Part shown: positions 1-9,959 of the stretch, one piece after another
Position numbering within the stretch: the stretch's first letter is position 1
How the letters are laid out: each line of letters opens with the position of its first letter
Source of the DNA: Rhodeus uyekii
Lineage: Eukaryota > Chordata > Actinopteri > Cypriniformes > Acheilognathidae
Length of the DNA stretch: 64,000 nt
Assembly (NCBI GenBank): GCA_037043235.1
Contig: JAWRVZ010000282.1
Span: forward strand, 310,001-374,000
Direction of reading: 5' to 3'
Made by a program: the position numbers and the translations under genes
The notes under the pieces: generated by a model
Seen by the model: only the letters and a program-made list of their open reading frames with translations
Databases searched by the model: none
What the model was told of the DNA's origin: nothing

Positions 1-316
1 GAGGAATACAACTGGTGTGTTTCACAAGTAGGGAGTCAGGTAAGCATCTCGTTATGAACAACAAGACCAGATGATGGTGAACTGAGAGGTCACTGCTTGG
101 TGAGCAGGTGTTGCTGATTAAAATTCAAGTGATTGTGAACGAGTGGGTGGAGTGGAGAGGTCTGGACAGGAGGTAGCTCAAACGGAATCAACAGTGTAAC
201 ATTTTTATTATAATCAGAATATAGTAAGTTATATAGTCAGGCCTTGCATTAATTTAGTTGTTGAGGTGGTGAATTATGAGAAAATGTAAATATTTTGATA
301 TAGGATGACTGTAAAC
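1..316. other. Unassigned AT-rich DNA
   Basis: No convincing reading frame, RNA gene or repeat boundary is seen here. It is ordinary AT-rich intergenic-type sequence before a SINE. Confidence 0.5.
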
Positions 317-470
317 TTTCCTGTAGCTTAGTCAGTAGAACATTGGTGCTTGCAATGCCAAGGTCATGGGTTAGATCCCAGGGAAAGCAAGAGCTGATTC
401 AATGTGTTCCATGAACGCAATGTAAGTTGCTTTGGATAAAAGTGTCTGCCAAACGCATGATTCTAAATCT
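317..470 (+). repeat. tRNA-derived SINE with L2-type tail
   Basis: The head resembles a tRNA gene promoter: an A-box-like stretch (tagcttagtcagtagaac, near 324) and a B-box-like stretch (gggttagatccc, near 368). The tail near 423-460 (gtaagttgctttggataaaa) matches the conserved 3' tail shared by many fish SINEs and L2-type LINEs, which mobilise such SINEs in trans. The same tail motif recurs near 3750-3785 at the end of an L2 LINE fragment in this window. No target duplication was established, and the tRNA of origin was not identified. Confidence 0.6.
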
Positions 471-935
471 AATCCTATTGTAGGAGATCTCCCCAAAAAA
501 AACAGGAGCCTTTAAAATGGCATAATAGGGGCACTTTAAACATTCCTTTGAAACAGCTGTATCTGTATCTGTTAACCATATGAATTATCTGTATCTGTAT
601 CTGTACTCACTATGGGCGGGGCCTAACCGGAAGCGGGCGGGATTAATCCGGAAGTGGATGGAGCTTATTTTTAATCATGCAATTGATTTGGGTCGATCAG
701 AAATTGTTATATTTATTGCTGATTGGAAAACTATTTACATGACAGCATCAGCACTGAGCTTCAGATCAACGGTTTTGATCACGATAACAAAGAAAATAAA
801 TACAGAACAAGTTTTGCAACAATGAACACAACACACGTGGTTGCAATTATGAAGAAAATGAATAAGAGATTTAATTTAAACATAACTTACTTTTTTAACT
901 TTTAATTTTTTTATGATGAGTGAGTATGCGTGTGT

Positions 936-966
<31 letters not shown>

Positions 967-1938
967 GGGGACTTTGTGTTCTACGGATCAAATAGTCTGA
1001 CGCTGTTTTTAAGATCTGCATTCCTTTATTTTGTATGAAATACAGCAAGAAAGTGTCACACACTCAGTGCGCAAAGTAAAAAAACTGGATAGAGCAGCAG
1101 ACGGTAAAAAAAAAATCTCCGACAAGCAGAGTTAGTCGCTAGTCGCATTCTATCAAGCAACACGTCTGAACAAACCCCACGTTTACCAGAACTCTACTGT
1201 TTAATAAGTACTGCAAACAAACCAAAATAAAAACAAACCTAAAGTTGAACAAACCCTTAAATGTTAACGGAAGACCCGCGAACCTGAGTGACAGAGAGAG
1301 AAAGACACCTGTTCTCGTCTCAGCGTTCTGCGCGTGAATGAGCAGGGCGGAGCCACGGGACAGCAAATCTGCATGTGTCGGGGAGGCGTGCTGTGACTAG
1401 CCTATCACAGAACACAGACACAGTCAGCTACCCAATGAGGATTTTTATTCGATCCGAGCACAGATAATGAATCATATTACTCCTATAATACTCGTACTTG
1501 GCAAAAATGCATTATCCGTACCGGATACTCGTTTCAGCCAAATATCCGGCTCAACTCTAAAAATGAAGCATTATTTTAAGTAAACATAATTAATAATATT
1601 TAATTTTACCCAGTGTTTATAGACTTTCGTCTTCTTTATTTGGCAAAACTGTTGAACTTAAATCGCAGTTAAAATTATAATTTCTCATAATTCAAATAAT
1701 AAATGTATATATATATTATTTTAATATTGCAACCCATTCATTGATGTCCTGTACTTCACAACAATTTTAGATTGCCAAAATTCAATAAGTTTGTGATGGA
1801 TAAAATCTTTGCAATGCATGCTTGTTTTAATGTTGTTAGCTTAGCATAATGCTAATGTCAAGATATTGAAACCATTGAAAGCTGATTCTCCTTTGTGGAC
1901 TTTCTGCCTATGTAAATCAATAGCGTATCAGCTACCTA
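471..1938. other. Gene-free stretch, probable decayed DNA transposon
   Basis: No host gene is seen. From about 540 there are repeated ctgtat units and a GC-richer core near 612-660. Near 1485-1550 there are ccggata-type motifs, possibly the two ends of one degraded DNA element, but the inverted pairing is too weak to delimit it. The rest is AT-rich and unassigned. Confidence 0.3.
937..966. repeat. (GA)n microsatellite
   Basis: An uninterrupted run of ga dinucleotides of about 30 bp, followed by a short G run. Confidence 0.9.
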
Positions 1939-2299
1939 TGGTGGTGTGAAAAAGTGTTTGCCCCTTCCTGATTTCTTATTGTTTTACAGGTTTGTCACAC
2001 TTGAATGTTTCAGATCATCAAACAAGTTTAAATATTAGTCAAAGATAACACAAACACAAAATGCATGTTTTTAAATGAAGGTTGTTATTATTAAGGGAAA
2101 ACCAAATCCAAACCTACATGGCCTTGTGTGAAAAAGTGTTTGCACCCTAAACCTAATAACTATTTGGGCCCTTAGAAGCTGCGATGAGTCTTTAACAGCT
2201 GTGGAGGAATTTTGACCCATTCATCTTTGCAGAATTGTTGTAATTCATTCATAATTGTGGTAATTGTCGAGCATGAACTGCCTTTTTAAGGTCATTTAT

Positions 2300-3800
2300 T
2301 TATTTGATACAGACTAAATTAACAAGAAATAAAGCCTCAACCCCAGATGCACAGCAGTAATGACTTCATGAACTTCTTTCCTTGCAAGATTCATAACATT
2401 AGAGGGAAAATTATAACCATGCAACCCTCTACTACAGTATCACAAAATACAGTAAATTTTAGTGTCCTTAAAGAAAAATTCCATTCTTGCATTGCTATCG
2501 GAGAGGAAGAATTGTCTAAACTCCTTAAATCGTCAAAATCAACATCATGTATGGTCATCATGTAGATTCCATCTAAGCTACTGAAAGAGATGTTTCCAAA
2601 GGTCATAGATCCTCTTCTTAATATCATTAATTCATCTTTGTCATTAGGATACATAACAAAAATCTTTAAGCTGGCTATAATTAAATCGCTTATTAAAAAA
2701 CCACTACTTGATCCTACAGAACTAGTTAATTACAGGTTGATATTGAATCTACCTTTTCTGTCAAATATTGTAGAAAAGGCAATGTCCTCACAACTATGTT
2801 CCTTTTTAGAAAGAAACGGTATTTTCTGTCATGGCCTCTGCCATTTAGAATGTATCATAGTACTGAGACTGCCCATTAGAGTTACAAACGATTTACTCTT
2901 ATCATCCGATCGTGGTTGTATCTCTCTGTTAGTGTTACTGGACCTTAGTGCTGCATTTAACACTATCAACCACAAAAGTATTTTGATTCGACTCGAAAAT
3001 TATGTTGGCATCAGTGGAATTGCATTGGCATTGTTCAAATCAGTTTGTAGCAATAAATGAAGAGATGTCATATCCAATCACAAGTTCAGTATGGAAAACC
3101 TCAAGGTTCAGAACTAGGACTGTTGCTTTTCACCCTGTACATGCTTCCTTTAGGGACATATCATTATGAAGCATGGGATTATCTTTCAGTGTTACACTGA
3201 TGATACTCAGCTCTATAACTCTCTTCTCATCCTGTGGAAATGTACCAATTCACAATTAACGGAATGCATAACTAATATAAAAAAATTGGATGACTAGTAA
3301 TGTCCTACTACTTAATTTTGAAAAAACAGAGATTCTAATTATTGGACCAAAAAGTTCTGCGTGTAATAACCTAGACTATTGTCTAACACTTGATGGCTGC
3401 TCTGTCACAATATAGTATCGTAATGCTCACTCCTACAAATCTGTACACCTACCAGAAACCTTTGATCGATCAACGAGCGACGACGAAAAGATCAATCACA
3501 AGAATATTTTCATTCAGCACCCTCGGCTGGTGGAACGATCTCCCTACCCACACCTGGAATGCAGATTCCTTGTCAAAGTTAAAAAGACTACTGAAAACAC
3601 ACCTCTTCCATGAGCACCTAACATGACATTTTCTCCCTCTATTCCCCATGCTTGTACTACTTGTATATATAATGTTCCGAACTTTGTATTGTAAGCACTC
3701 TAATGTACTTTTGTATCCTCAGGATAAATTGCTTTCTGTACTCCTCAAATTGTAAGTCACTTTGGATAAAAGAGTCCACTAAATGAATACATGTAAATAA
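2300..3800 (+). pseudogene. L2-type LINE ORF2 remnant with 3' tail
   Basis: Translations on the plus strand show reverse transcriptase pieces of the L2/CR1 group. Near 2940-2975 the text DLSAAFNTINH corresponds to RT motif A, followed by ILIRLENYVGISG. Degenerate text near 3185-3360 corresponds to the active-site region (YTDDTQLYN) and downstream. At 3390-3626 there is a C-terminal-like stretch ending LLKTHLFHEHL. The tail near 3750-3785 is the shared L2/SINE tail. Multiple stops and frameshifts mean this copy is dead. It sits inside the older Tc1-like element, so it inserted after it. Confidence 0.75.
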
Positions 3801-3829
3801 ATGTAATGCTCTACTGGGTGGTTGCCCTG

Positions 3830-4189
3830 CACATTTAATAAACAAACTCTAGCTGGTCCAAAATGCTGCAGCTCGAGTTCTTACTAGAACCAGGAAGTAT
3901 GAGCATATTAGCCCAGTTCTGTCAACACTGCATTGGTTCCCTATTAAACACTGAATATATTTTTAAATCTTGCTAATTACTTACAAAGCATTAAATGGTT
4001 TAGCTCCCCCCTTTATATCTCTTAACACATTATAGTTCTTCACGTCTATTGCAATCCCAAAATTTTGGTCGGTTGATAATGCCTAGAATATCAAAGTCAA
4101 CTGCTGGTGGTCGATCCTTTTCCTATTCAGCACCCAAACTCTGGAACAATCTTCCTAGCATTGTTCGGGAAGCAGACACACTCTGTCAG
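3830..4189 (+). pseudogene. Second L2 LINE fragment, ORF2 C-terminus
   Basis: The plus strand encodes a decayed version of the L2 ORF2 C-terminal region: a stretch equivalent to LVQNAAARVLTRT, then HISPVL and LHWFPI-like text, then a SYSAPKLWNNLPS block near 4120-4160. It has several stops. It follows the tail of the previous LINE fragment, so it is a separate insertion or a rearranged piece. The host Tc1-like sequence resumes near 4190 (ttgactagggcactcaag). Confidence 0.7.
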
Positions 4190-4690
4190 TTTGACTAGGG
4201 CACTCAAGTCTTTTGTTTTTCTTCAGAGGTGGACTGATGTGTTTTGGATCATTGTCCTGCTGCAAAACCCAAGCATGCTTAAGCTTGAGGTCACGAGCGG
4301 ATTCATGCTTCCATTTATCACAGCAAGTCTTCCTGGTCCTGAAGCAGTAAAACCGCTCCAGACCATCACAATACCACCACCATGTTTTATTAGTGGTATG
4401 ATGTTCTTTTTCTGAAATGCTGTGTTGCTTTTACACCATATACAATGGGACACGCGTCTTCCAAAAAAGTTCTTCTTTTGTCTCGTCAGTACACAGAGTA
4501 TTTTCTTAAAAGTCTTGGGGATCATCAAGATGTTTTCTGGCAAATATGAGATGAGCCTTAATGCCCAATCTCTTTCTTATGGTGGAGTCATGAACACTGA
4601 CCTTAACTGAGGTAAGTAAGGCCTGCAGTTCTTTGGATGTCGTTGTGGGGTCTAATGTGACCTCTTGGATGAGTTGTCGCTGTGCTCTTG
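4190..4690 (-). pseudogene. Tc1-like transposase remnant
   Basis: The minus strand of 4223-4543 reads as the middle of a Tc1-family DDE transposase: GRRVSHCIWCKSNTAFQKKN, then GGGIVMVWSGFTASGPGRL, then text equivalent to VLQQDN around the second catalytic Asp. The N-terminal part continues to about 4690 in other frames. The C-terminal DDE Glu region is missing or lost in the interrupted part. Transposases of this family cut and paste at TA sites. Frameshifts and truncation mean it is non-functional. Confidence 0.8.
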
Positions 4691-4797
4691 TGGTAATTTT
4701 GGTCAGCTGGACAGTAATCAGGCCTGGGTCTAGCTAGAGAAGTTTAACTCAGGTGTGACAAACCACAGTCAAGTTATGTTTTAAGAGGAAGGGGGAC

Positions 4798-5111
4798 TGT
4801 GACGGCTTTTCAGTCGTCCGAACAGAAGCTCAGAAGCGGTAGTGCGTTTTTGGGCGTTTTATTTGCCAAAACAATAAACTCAAATTTGTAGCATCAAAAC
4901 TGAAAAGAAGGCTTGCAGCAGGTTCTCTCTGATGCTGTCTCCGCACTCCCTTTCTCTCTCTGGGCGCGGCCATTTATCCCGTCTCTCGTGTCACTGCAAA
5001 ATGATCACACCTGTTAGTACTCGTTAATGGAGGCGTGTTCCTTTACCATTAGCCCTCCCAAGACTCCTCCTCCGCCTGCAGCAGCCTCTAGACCACGCCC
5101 CGGCTGCCACA
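4798..5111 (-). repeat. 3' LTR of the Gmr1-like element
   Basis: 314 bp, TGTGACGG to GCTGCCACA on the plus strand. It pairs with 9453-9766 with one difference seen. A polyadenylation signal AATAAA lies on the minus strand at 4858-4863. The gag-pol stop codon falls inside this LTR at 5014-5016. Confidence 0.95.
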
Positions 5112-8100
5112 TACCTCCACCGCCCGACTCAGGCCGGGGAGCCATCCGGCCTGCCACCCACTCCCCCCCCCCATTTCTGGAGAGGAAGTCGGCCACAGCC
5201 ATCTGCGCCCCCGGCCTGTGGATCACCTGAAACTTAAATGGCTGTAACGCCAAATACCACCGGGTGATCCGCGCGTTGGTATCTTTCATGCGGTGCAGCC
5301 ACTGGAGCGGAGCGTGGTCCGAACAGAGGGTGAAAGCCCGTCCCAACAGATAGTATCGGAGGGTGAGGACCGCCCACTTGATGGCCAGGCACTCCCTCTC
5401 AACCGTGCTGTACTTCGTCTCCCTCATTGAGAGCTTCCGACTAATGTACAGCACGGGGCGCTCCTCCCCCTCCACCACCTGGGACAACACGGCTCCCAGC
5501 CCCCTGTCCGACGCGTCTGTCTGCAAGACAAAAGGGAGAGAAAAGTCAGGAGAGTGTAACAATGGCCCACCACACAATGCAGCCTTTATACAGGTGAAGG
5601 CCTGTTGGCACTGCTCCGTCCATTGGACCGGATCTGGGGCTCCCTTTTTAGTGAGATCAGTCAAGGAGCTGGTGACATCCGAAAATCTGGGTATGAACCG
5701 CCTATAATAGCCAGCCAGCCCCAAGAACTGTCTCACCTCCTTTTTGGTCTTGGGACGCGGGCAGGCCGCAACAGCTGCGGTTTTCTCAATTTGGGGCCGC
5801 ACCTGCCCATGTCCCAAGTGGAACCCCAGATACCGTACTTCCACCCGCCCAATCGCACATTTCTTCGGGTTGGCCGTGAGTCCCGCCTCGCGCAACGACC
5901 TCAGGACCGCCTTTAGATGCTGCATATGCCGCGGCCAATCATGACTGTAGATGATAATGTCATCCAAGTACGCCGCGGCATACGCCTGATGGGGATGTAG
6001 GACGCGGTCCATGAGACGCTGAAACGTAGCGGGGGCCCCGAACAACCCGAATGGAAGCGTGACAAATTGGTGTAAACCAAACGGAGTGGAAAACGCCGTC
6101 TTTTCACGGGACATTGGTGTCAGGGGGATTTGCCAATACCCTTTCGTTAGATCCAATGTCGAATAAAATCGAGCAGTGCCTAACCGGTCGAGCAGCTCGT
6201 CAACCCGCGGCATGGGATACGCATCAAACTTTGACACCGCGTTCACCTTACGGTAATCCACACAGAATCTGGTCGAGCCGTCGGCCTTTGGAACCAAGAC
6301 TATCTGGCTGGACCAGTCACTGTGGGACTCCTCCACTACCCCCATGTCTAGCATGGCCTCTAATTCATCCCGAACTACTTTTTTCTTGTGTTCTGGTAAC
6401 CGATAGGGTCGTGACCGTACCACCACCCCGGGGGTCGTCTCTATGTGGTGCTCTATGAGGTTCGTGCGGCCGGGTAAAGGGGAGAACACGTCAGCAAAGT
6501 CCTGCTGTAACTGTTCCACGTCGGCCAGTTGGTCAGACGAGAGGTGCGGCCCACAGGGGACCGGAACAAAAGATTTGGGTGTTACGGTTGGTTCCGGCCC
6601 CAGCTCGTCCCTCTCTCCCACTGTCGTGGCCAACTGCACCGACCCCACCTCCCTCCAAGGTTTCAGGAGGTTGACGTGATAAATTTGACGTGTCCCCGCC
6701 CTATCCGGCCGCACTACCTCATAGTCGACATCCCCCACCCGCCGTGTGACCACAAAGGGCCCTTGCCACTTGGCGAGTAATTTAGAGCCGGACGTGGGTA
6801 GTAGAAGAAGCACTTTCTCTCCCGGAGTGAACTCACGTAGCTGGGTACCTCGGTTGTAGAGTTGGCTTTGATGTTCCTGGGCCCGGAGCAAATTCTCCAA
6901 CTTGAGCCGCCCCAGTGTGTGGAGCTTTGCTCTCAGGTCCAGTACATACTGAATTTCGTTTTTCGCGTTTGTAGGCCCCTCCTCCCAAACTTCCCTAAGG
7001 ATGTCAAGTACCCCTCTGGGTCGACGGCCGTAGAGAAGCTCGAAGGGGGAAAACCCCGTGGAGGCTTGGGGGACCTCGCGCACTGCAAACAACAGAGGTT
7101 CCAACCAGCGATCCCAATTTTTCGCATCTTCGTGAACGAACTTACGAATCATATTCTTTAAGGTGCGATTAAATCGTTCCACCAGCCCATCGGTTTGCGG
7201 ATGGTACACGCTCGTGCGAATAGACTTAATCCCCAACAACTCGTATAGCTCGCGTAGTGTGCGTGACATAAACGTTGTGCCTTGGTCGGTGAGGATCTCT
7301 TTCGGGATCCCCACCCGGGAGATAATGCGGAAGAGGGCGTCCGCAACACTCTTCGCCGAGATGTTGCGCAGCGCCACTGCTTCCGGGTATCGGGTTGCAT
7401 AGTCCACGAGAACTAATGCAAAGCGATGCCCTCGTGCTGACCGTTCTAATGGCCCGATGAGGTCCATGCCAATCCTTTCGAAGGGGACCTCCATAAGCGG
7501 TAATGGGCGCAAAGGCGCTTTTGGGGTGGCCGGGGGATTAACGAGTTGACATTCGCGGCAGGCCGCACACCACCTACGGACGTCCCCGCGAATGCCCGGC
7601 CAATAAAATCGGGCCATGATACGATTGAGTGTCTTATCCTGCCCCAAATATCCGGCCATCGGATTGTGGTGGGCCGCCTGGAATAACATTTCCCGACGGC
7701 CCTTCGGTACTAACAACTGGGTTATATCTTCCTTTGTCTGCGTGTCCTGCGTCACGCGATATAACCGGTCTTGAATTATTGCAAAATACGGGTAGGAGAG
7801 GCCCTGCGTGGGGTCTGCGCGGTGACCATCAATGGATTGCACTTGGTCAAAGGCATGCCGCAGCGTCTCGTCCCGGGACTGCTCCAGGGGAAAGTCCCCC
7901 AGGGGGGAGAAGGCCACGGTCCCTTCCCCGACTGGTGGCTCCCCCCCCTCAGCGGTCCCGGACGGACCCGCGGTCACCTCGCCCGCCCCCGCGGTCCTCA
8001 CCCTCCCCCTGGCTCTGTTTTTGCAGGATCCACCCTTAAACAGTTCCCCTAATAGTAGCGGAAATGCTGGCCAATCGGTTCCCAAAATTACAGGGTGGCT

Positions 8101-9405
8101 GAGGTGGGAATTAACCGCTGCCTCCACTCTATGCTTTTGGTTCCCCAATTGAACTATGACCGGAACAAGTGGGTATTCCCTCACCTCCCCGTGCACACAC
8201 CTCACCTTAACCATACGGCTCGTATCCCATGCCCCGGCCTGAATCAGTCGTTGGTGGATAGAGGTTTGGTTACATCCTGTATCCACCAAAGCCTGATAGG
8301 TATTTCCCCCGACACTTACTGGTACGTAATACTGCCCGGCTCGTCCGGGGGCGCTGGGTGGCGTCTCGGGGACCCGGATCAGGGTGCCCACCTCCATTGC
8401 GACGCACTGATCCCGGAAATGCCCTGGTTCCCCGCAACGCCAACACAGCGGCCCAGGCCTCCCCTCCGCACTGGTGGTGGTCGGAACAGCCTCCTGCAGG
8501 TGAAACGAGAGAGGGGGGTTAGTACGGGATACCAGGCTGGAGTCCCCGGCTGCTGCCCGCGGGAGGGGCACGGGTCGGGCCCCTTGCCGGGTCCTCGGCG
8601 TCGGCTGCGGTCGATGTCCTTCCCTCGCCCTGGGAAAAGGGAGAGAGGGCGCCGAAGCAGGCGAAGACAGGGGTGGGGAAACAGAGGAAAAAAGAGATGG
8701 CGTTTTGGTAGCCCCATAAGCGGCCAGATGGTCCTCAGCCAATTGGACCGCTTCCTCCAGCGTGGCGGGGCGGTGGCACTGAACCCACTCCGTGGTGTGC
8801 TTCGGGAGTTGCCGACAGAATTGCTCCAACACGACCATGTCGATCACTCCGTCGACGTCCCGAGGCTCCGCGAGTAGCCACTGCCGGCCGGCGCTCCGGA
8901 GTTGTTGAGCAAAGGCAAAGGGGGACCCCCCCTCCTGGAGAGTGAGGGACCGGAAGCGCTGCCGGTGCTGTTCGGGGGTGCGCCCCACCCGCTGTAAGAC
9001 AGCCCTCCGCAGGTCCGCGTAGCAGAGCAAGTTCTGGGCCGGAAGTTGCTGCGCCGCCAGCTGGGCATCTCCAGATAGCAAGGGGATCAGTCTTACGGCC
9101 CACTCCCCTTCAGGCCAGCGGCAGGCCCTGGCAGAATGTTCGAAAAGCTCCAAGAACGCCTCAGGGTCGTCCGCTGGTCCCATTTTCTGCAAGGGCACCT
9201 GGAGCGACGAGGGACTGGCGGATGAGGGGGTTGCCGTGCCGGTGCTCAGTACATCCCGCAGCAACCGGCGATCCTCCTGCTGGAGCTCCATCAGGGCCTG
9301 GAACTTTTGTTGATGTTCCTCCCTGATCTCCATGAGGGCCTGATGTTGTGCATGGTGCAGGTTTGCAAGCGACCTCACCATTTCCTCGAGCGGGAGTGAC
9401 TCCAT
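5014..9405 (-). CDS. Gag-Pol polyprotein, Gmr1-like (IN before RT)
   Basis: 1463 residues in one frame. In order: a coiled-coil-like N-terminus (about 1-55); a SCAN-like gag domain (about 80-230); a CCHC zinc knuckle (321-334, CWRCGEPGHFRDQC); an aspartic protease (DTG at 375-377); an integrase with zinc-binding His/Cys around 579-619 and catalytic D648, D707, E743 (35 residues between the last two); a GPY/F-like integrase tail (about 880-918); reverse transcriptase (about 990-1200, YLDD at 1146-1149); and RNase H (D1297 and the SDHAPLQWL block). All catalytic residues are present and no stop or frameshift is seen. Integrase upstream of RT is the reverse of ordinary Ty3/gypsy order and is known for Gmr1-type elements. 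The start at 9405 is the first Met, about 25 bp downstream of the primer site. No separate gag/pol frameshift is evident. The C-terminal about 30 residues are encoded by the LTR. Confidence 0.93.
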   Translation of the reverse strand: MESLPLEEMVRSLANLHHAQHQALMEIREEHQQKFQALMELQQEDRRLLRDVLSTGTATPSSASPSSLQVPLQKMGPADDPEAFLELFEHSARACRWPEGEWAVRLIPLLSGDAQLAAQQLPAQNLLCYADLRRAVLQRVGRTPEQHRQRFRSLTLQEGGSPFAFAQQLRSAGRQWLLAEPRDVDGVIDMVVLEQFCRQLPKHTTEWVQCHRPATLEEAVQLAEDHLAAYGATKTPSLFSSVSPPLSSPASAPSLPFPRAREGHRPQPTPRTRQGARPVPLPRAAAGDSSLVSRTNPPLSFHLQEAVPTTTSAEGRPGPLCWRCGEPGHFRDQCVAMEVGTLIRVPETPPSAPGRAGQYYVPVSVGGNTYQALVDTGCNQTSIHQRLIQAGAWDTSRMVKVRCVHGEVREYPLVPVIVQLGNQKHRVEAAVNSHLSHPVILGTDWPAFPLLLGELFKGGSCKNRARGRVRTAGAGEVTAGPSGTAEGGEPPVGEGTVAFSPLGDFPLEQSRDETLRHAFDQVQSIDGHRADPTQGLSYPYFAIIQDRLYRVTQDTQTKEDITQLLVPKGRREMLFQAAHHNPMAGYLGQDKTLNRIMARFYWPGIRGDVRRWCAACRECQLVNPPATPKAPLRPLPLMEVPFERIGMDLIGPLERSARGHRFALVLVDYATRYPEAVALRNISAKSVADALFRIISRVGIPKEILTDQGTTFMSRTLRELYELLGIKSIRTSVYHPQTDGLVERFNRTLKNMIRKFVHEDAKNWDRWLEPLLFAVREVPQASTGFSPFELLYGRRPRGVLDILREVWEEGPTNAKNEIQYVLDLRAKLHTLGRLKLENLLRAQEHQSQLYNRGTQLREFTPGEKVLLLLPTSGSKLLAKWQGPFVVTRRVGDVDYEVVRPDRAGTRQIYHVNLLKPWREVGSVQLATTVGERDELGPEPTVTPKSFVPVPCGPHLSSDQLADVEQLQQDFADVFSPLPGRTNLIEHHIETTPGVVVRSRPYRLPEHKKKVVRDELEAMLDMGVVEESHSDWSSQIVLVPKADGSTRFCVDYRKVNAVSKFDAYPMPRVDELLDRLGTARFYSTLDLTKGYWQIPLTPMSREKTAFSTPFGLHQFVTLPFGLFGAPATFQRLMDRVLHPHQAYAAAYLDDIIIYSHDWPRHMQHLKAVLRSLREAGLTANPKKCAIGRVEVRYLGFHLGHGQVRPQIEKTAAVAACPRPKTKKEVRQFLGLAGYYRRFIPRFSDVTSSLTDLTKKGAPDPVQWTEQCQQAFTCIKAALCGGPLLHSPDFSLPFVLQTDASDRGLGAVLSQVVEGEERPVLYISRKLSMRETKYSTVERECLAIKWAVLTLRYYLLGRAFTLCSDHAPLQWLHRMKDTNARITRWYLALQPFKFQVIHRPGAQMAVADFLSRNGGGEWVAGRMAPRPESGGGGMWQPGRGLEAAAGGGGVLGGLMVKEHASINEY

Positions 9406-9431
9406 CTTGCCCTTGTTAGACTCCTGATCGT

Positions 9432-9451
9432 GATCCCGGGTTTCGGCACCA
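9432..9451 (-). promoter_or_regulatory. Primer binding site, tRNA-Phe
   Basis: The plus strand here (gatcccgggtttcggcac then ca) equals the 3' end of vertebrate tRNA-Phe including CCA, as I recall it. On the element's own strand it is therefore the complement that primes minus-strand DNA synthesis. One base separates it from the LTR edge at 9453. Confidence 0.88.
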
Positions 9452-9452
9452 G

Positions 9453-9766
9453 TGTGACGGCTTTTCAGTCGTCCGAACAGAAGCTCAGAAGCGGTAGTGC
9501 GTTTTTGGGCGTTTTATTTGCCAAAACAATAAACTCAAATTTGTAGCATCAAAACTGAAAAGAAGGCTTGCAGCAGGTTCTCTCTGATGCTGTCTCCACA
9601 CTCCCTTTCTCTCTCTGGGCGCGGCCATTTATCCCGTCTCTCGTGTCACTGCAAAATGATCACACCTGTTAGTACTCGTTAATGGAGGCGTGTTCCTTTA
9701 CCATTAGCCCTCCCAAGACTCCTCCTCCGCCTGCAGCAGCCTCTAGACCACGCCCCGGCTGCCACA
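9453..9766 (-). repeat. 5' LTR of the Gmr1-like element
   Basis: 314 bp copy of the terminal repeat, adjoining the primer site. A polyadenylation signal lies on the minus strand at 9513-9518. It is followed by the GGGAC duplication at 9767-9771. Confidence 0.95.
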
Positions 9767-9959
9767 GGGACTTTTGTAGGTTTGGATTTTGGTTTAACTT
9801 AGAAATAACTACCTTCATTTAAAAAATGCATTTTGGATTCACTTGTGTTATCTTTGACTAATTTTTAAATTAGTTTGATGATCTGAAACAGTTAAGTGTG
9901 ACAAACATGCAAAAAATAAGAAATCAGGAAGAGGGCAAACACTTTTTCATGTCACTGTA

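Larger units (their letters stand above)
4798..9766 (-). mobile_element. Gmr1-like Ty3/gypsy retrotransposon, near-intact
   Basis: A 4969 bp element oriented on the minus strand. Two 314 bp direct LTRs bound it and differ at one visible base (G at 4943, A at 9598). A 5 bp target duplication GGGAC lies at 4793-4797 and 9767-9771. The LTRs start TGTG and end CACA. A tRNA-Phe primer site lies next to the 5' LTR, and a purine-rich stretch (minus strand of about 5112-5130) sits before the 3' LTR. A single open frame encodes gag and pol with integrase before reverse transcriptase, the diagnostic order of Gmr1-type elements. It inserted into the older Tc1-like transposon. Confidence 0.93.
1939..9957 (-). 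mobile_element. Old Tc1-like transposon split by two later insertions
   Basis: The left end (gtgtgaaaaagtgtttgccc, 1945 on) and right end (gggcaaacactttttcat, 9933-9950) are inverted copies, and TA dinucleotides flank both ends (1937-1938 and 9958-9959). Between them lie recognisable Tc1-like pieces at 1939-2300, about 4190-4797 and 9767-9957. They are separated by L2 LINE sequence (about 2300-4189) and a complete Gmr1-like retrotransposon (4798-9766). The transposase remnant reads on the minus strand. The family identity comes from recognising the typical fish Tc1 text; exact inner junctions with the LINE are approximate. Confidence 0.8.

Noticed and set aside
317..400. A possible tRNA gene
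   Set aside because: A- and B-box-like motifs are present, but no cloverleaf or anticodon arm is apparent and a SINE tail follows.
5027..8877. Many plus-strand frames opposite the Gmr1-like gag-pol, including one of 260 residues
   Set aside because: They are antisense shadows of a GC-rich coding region without recognisable domains.
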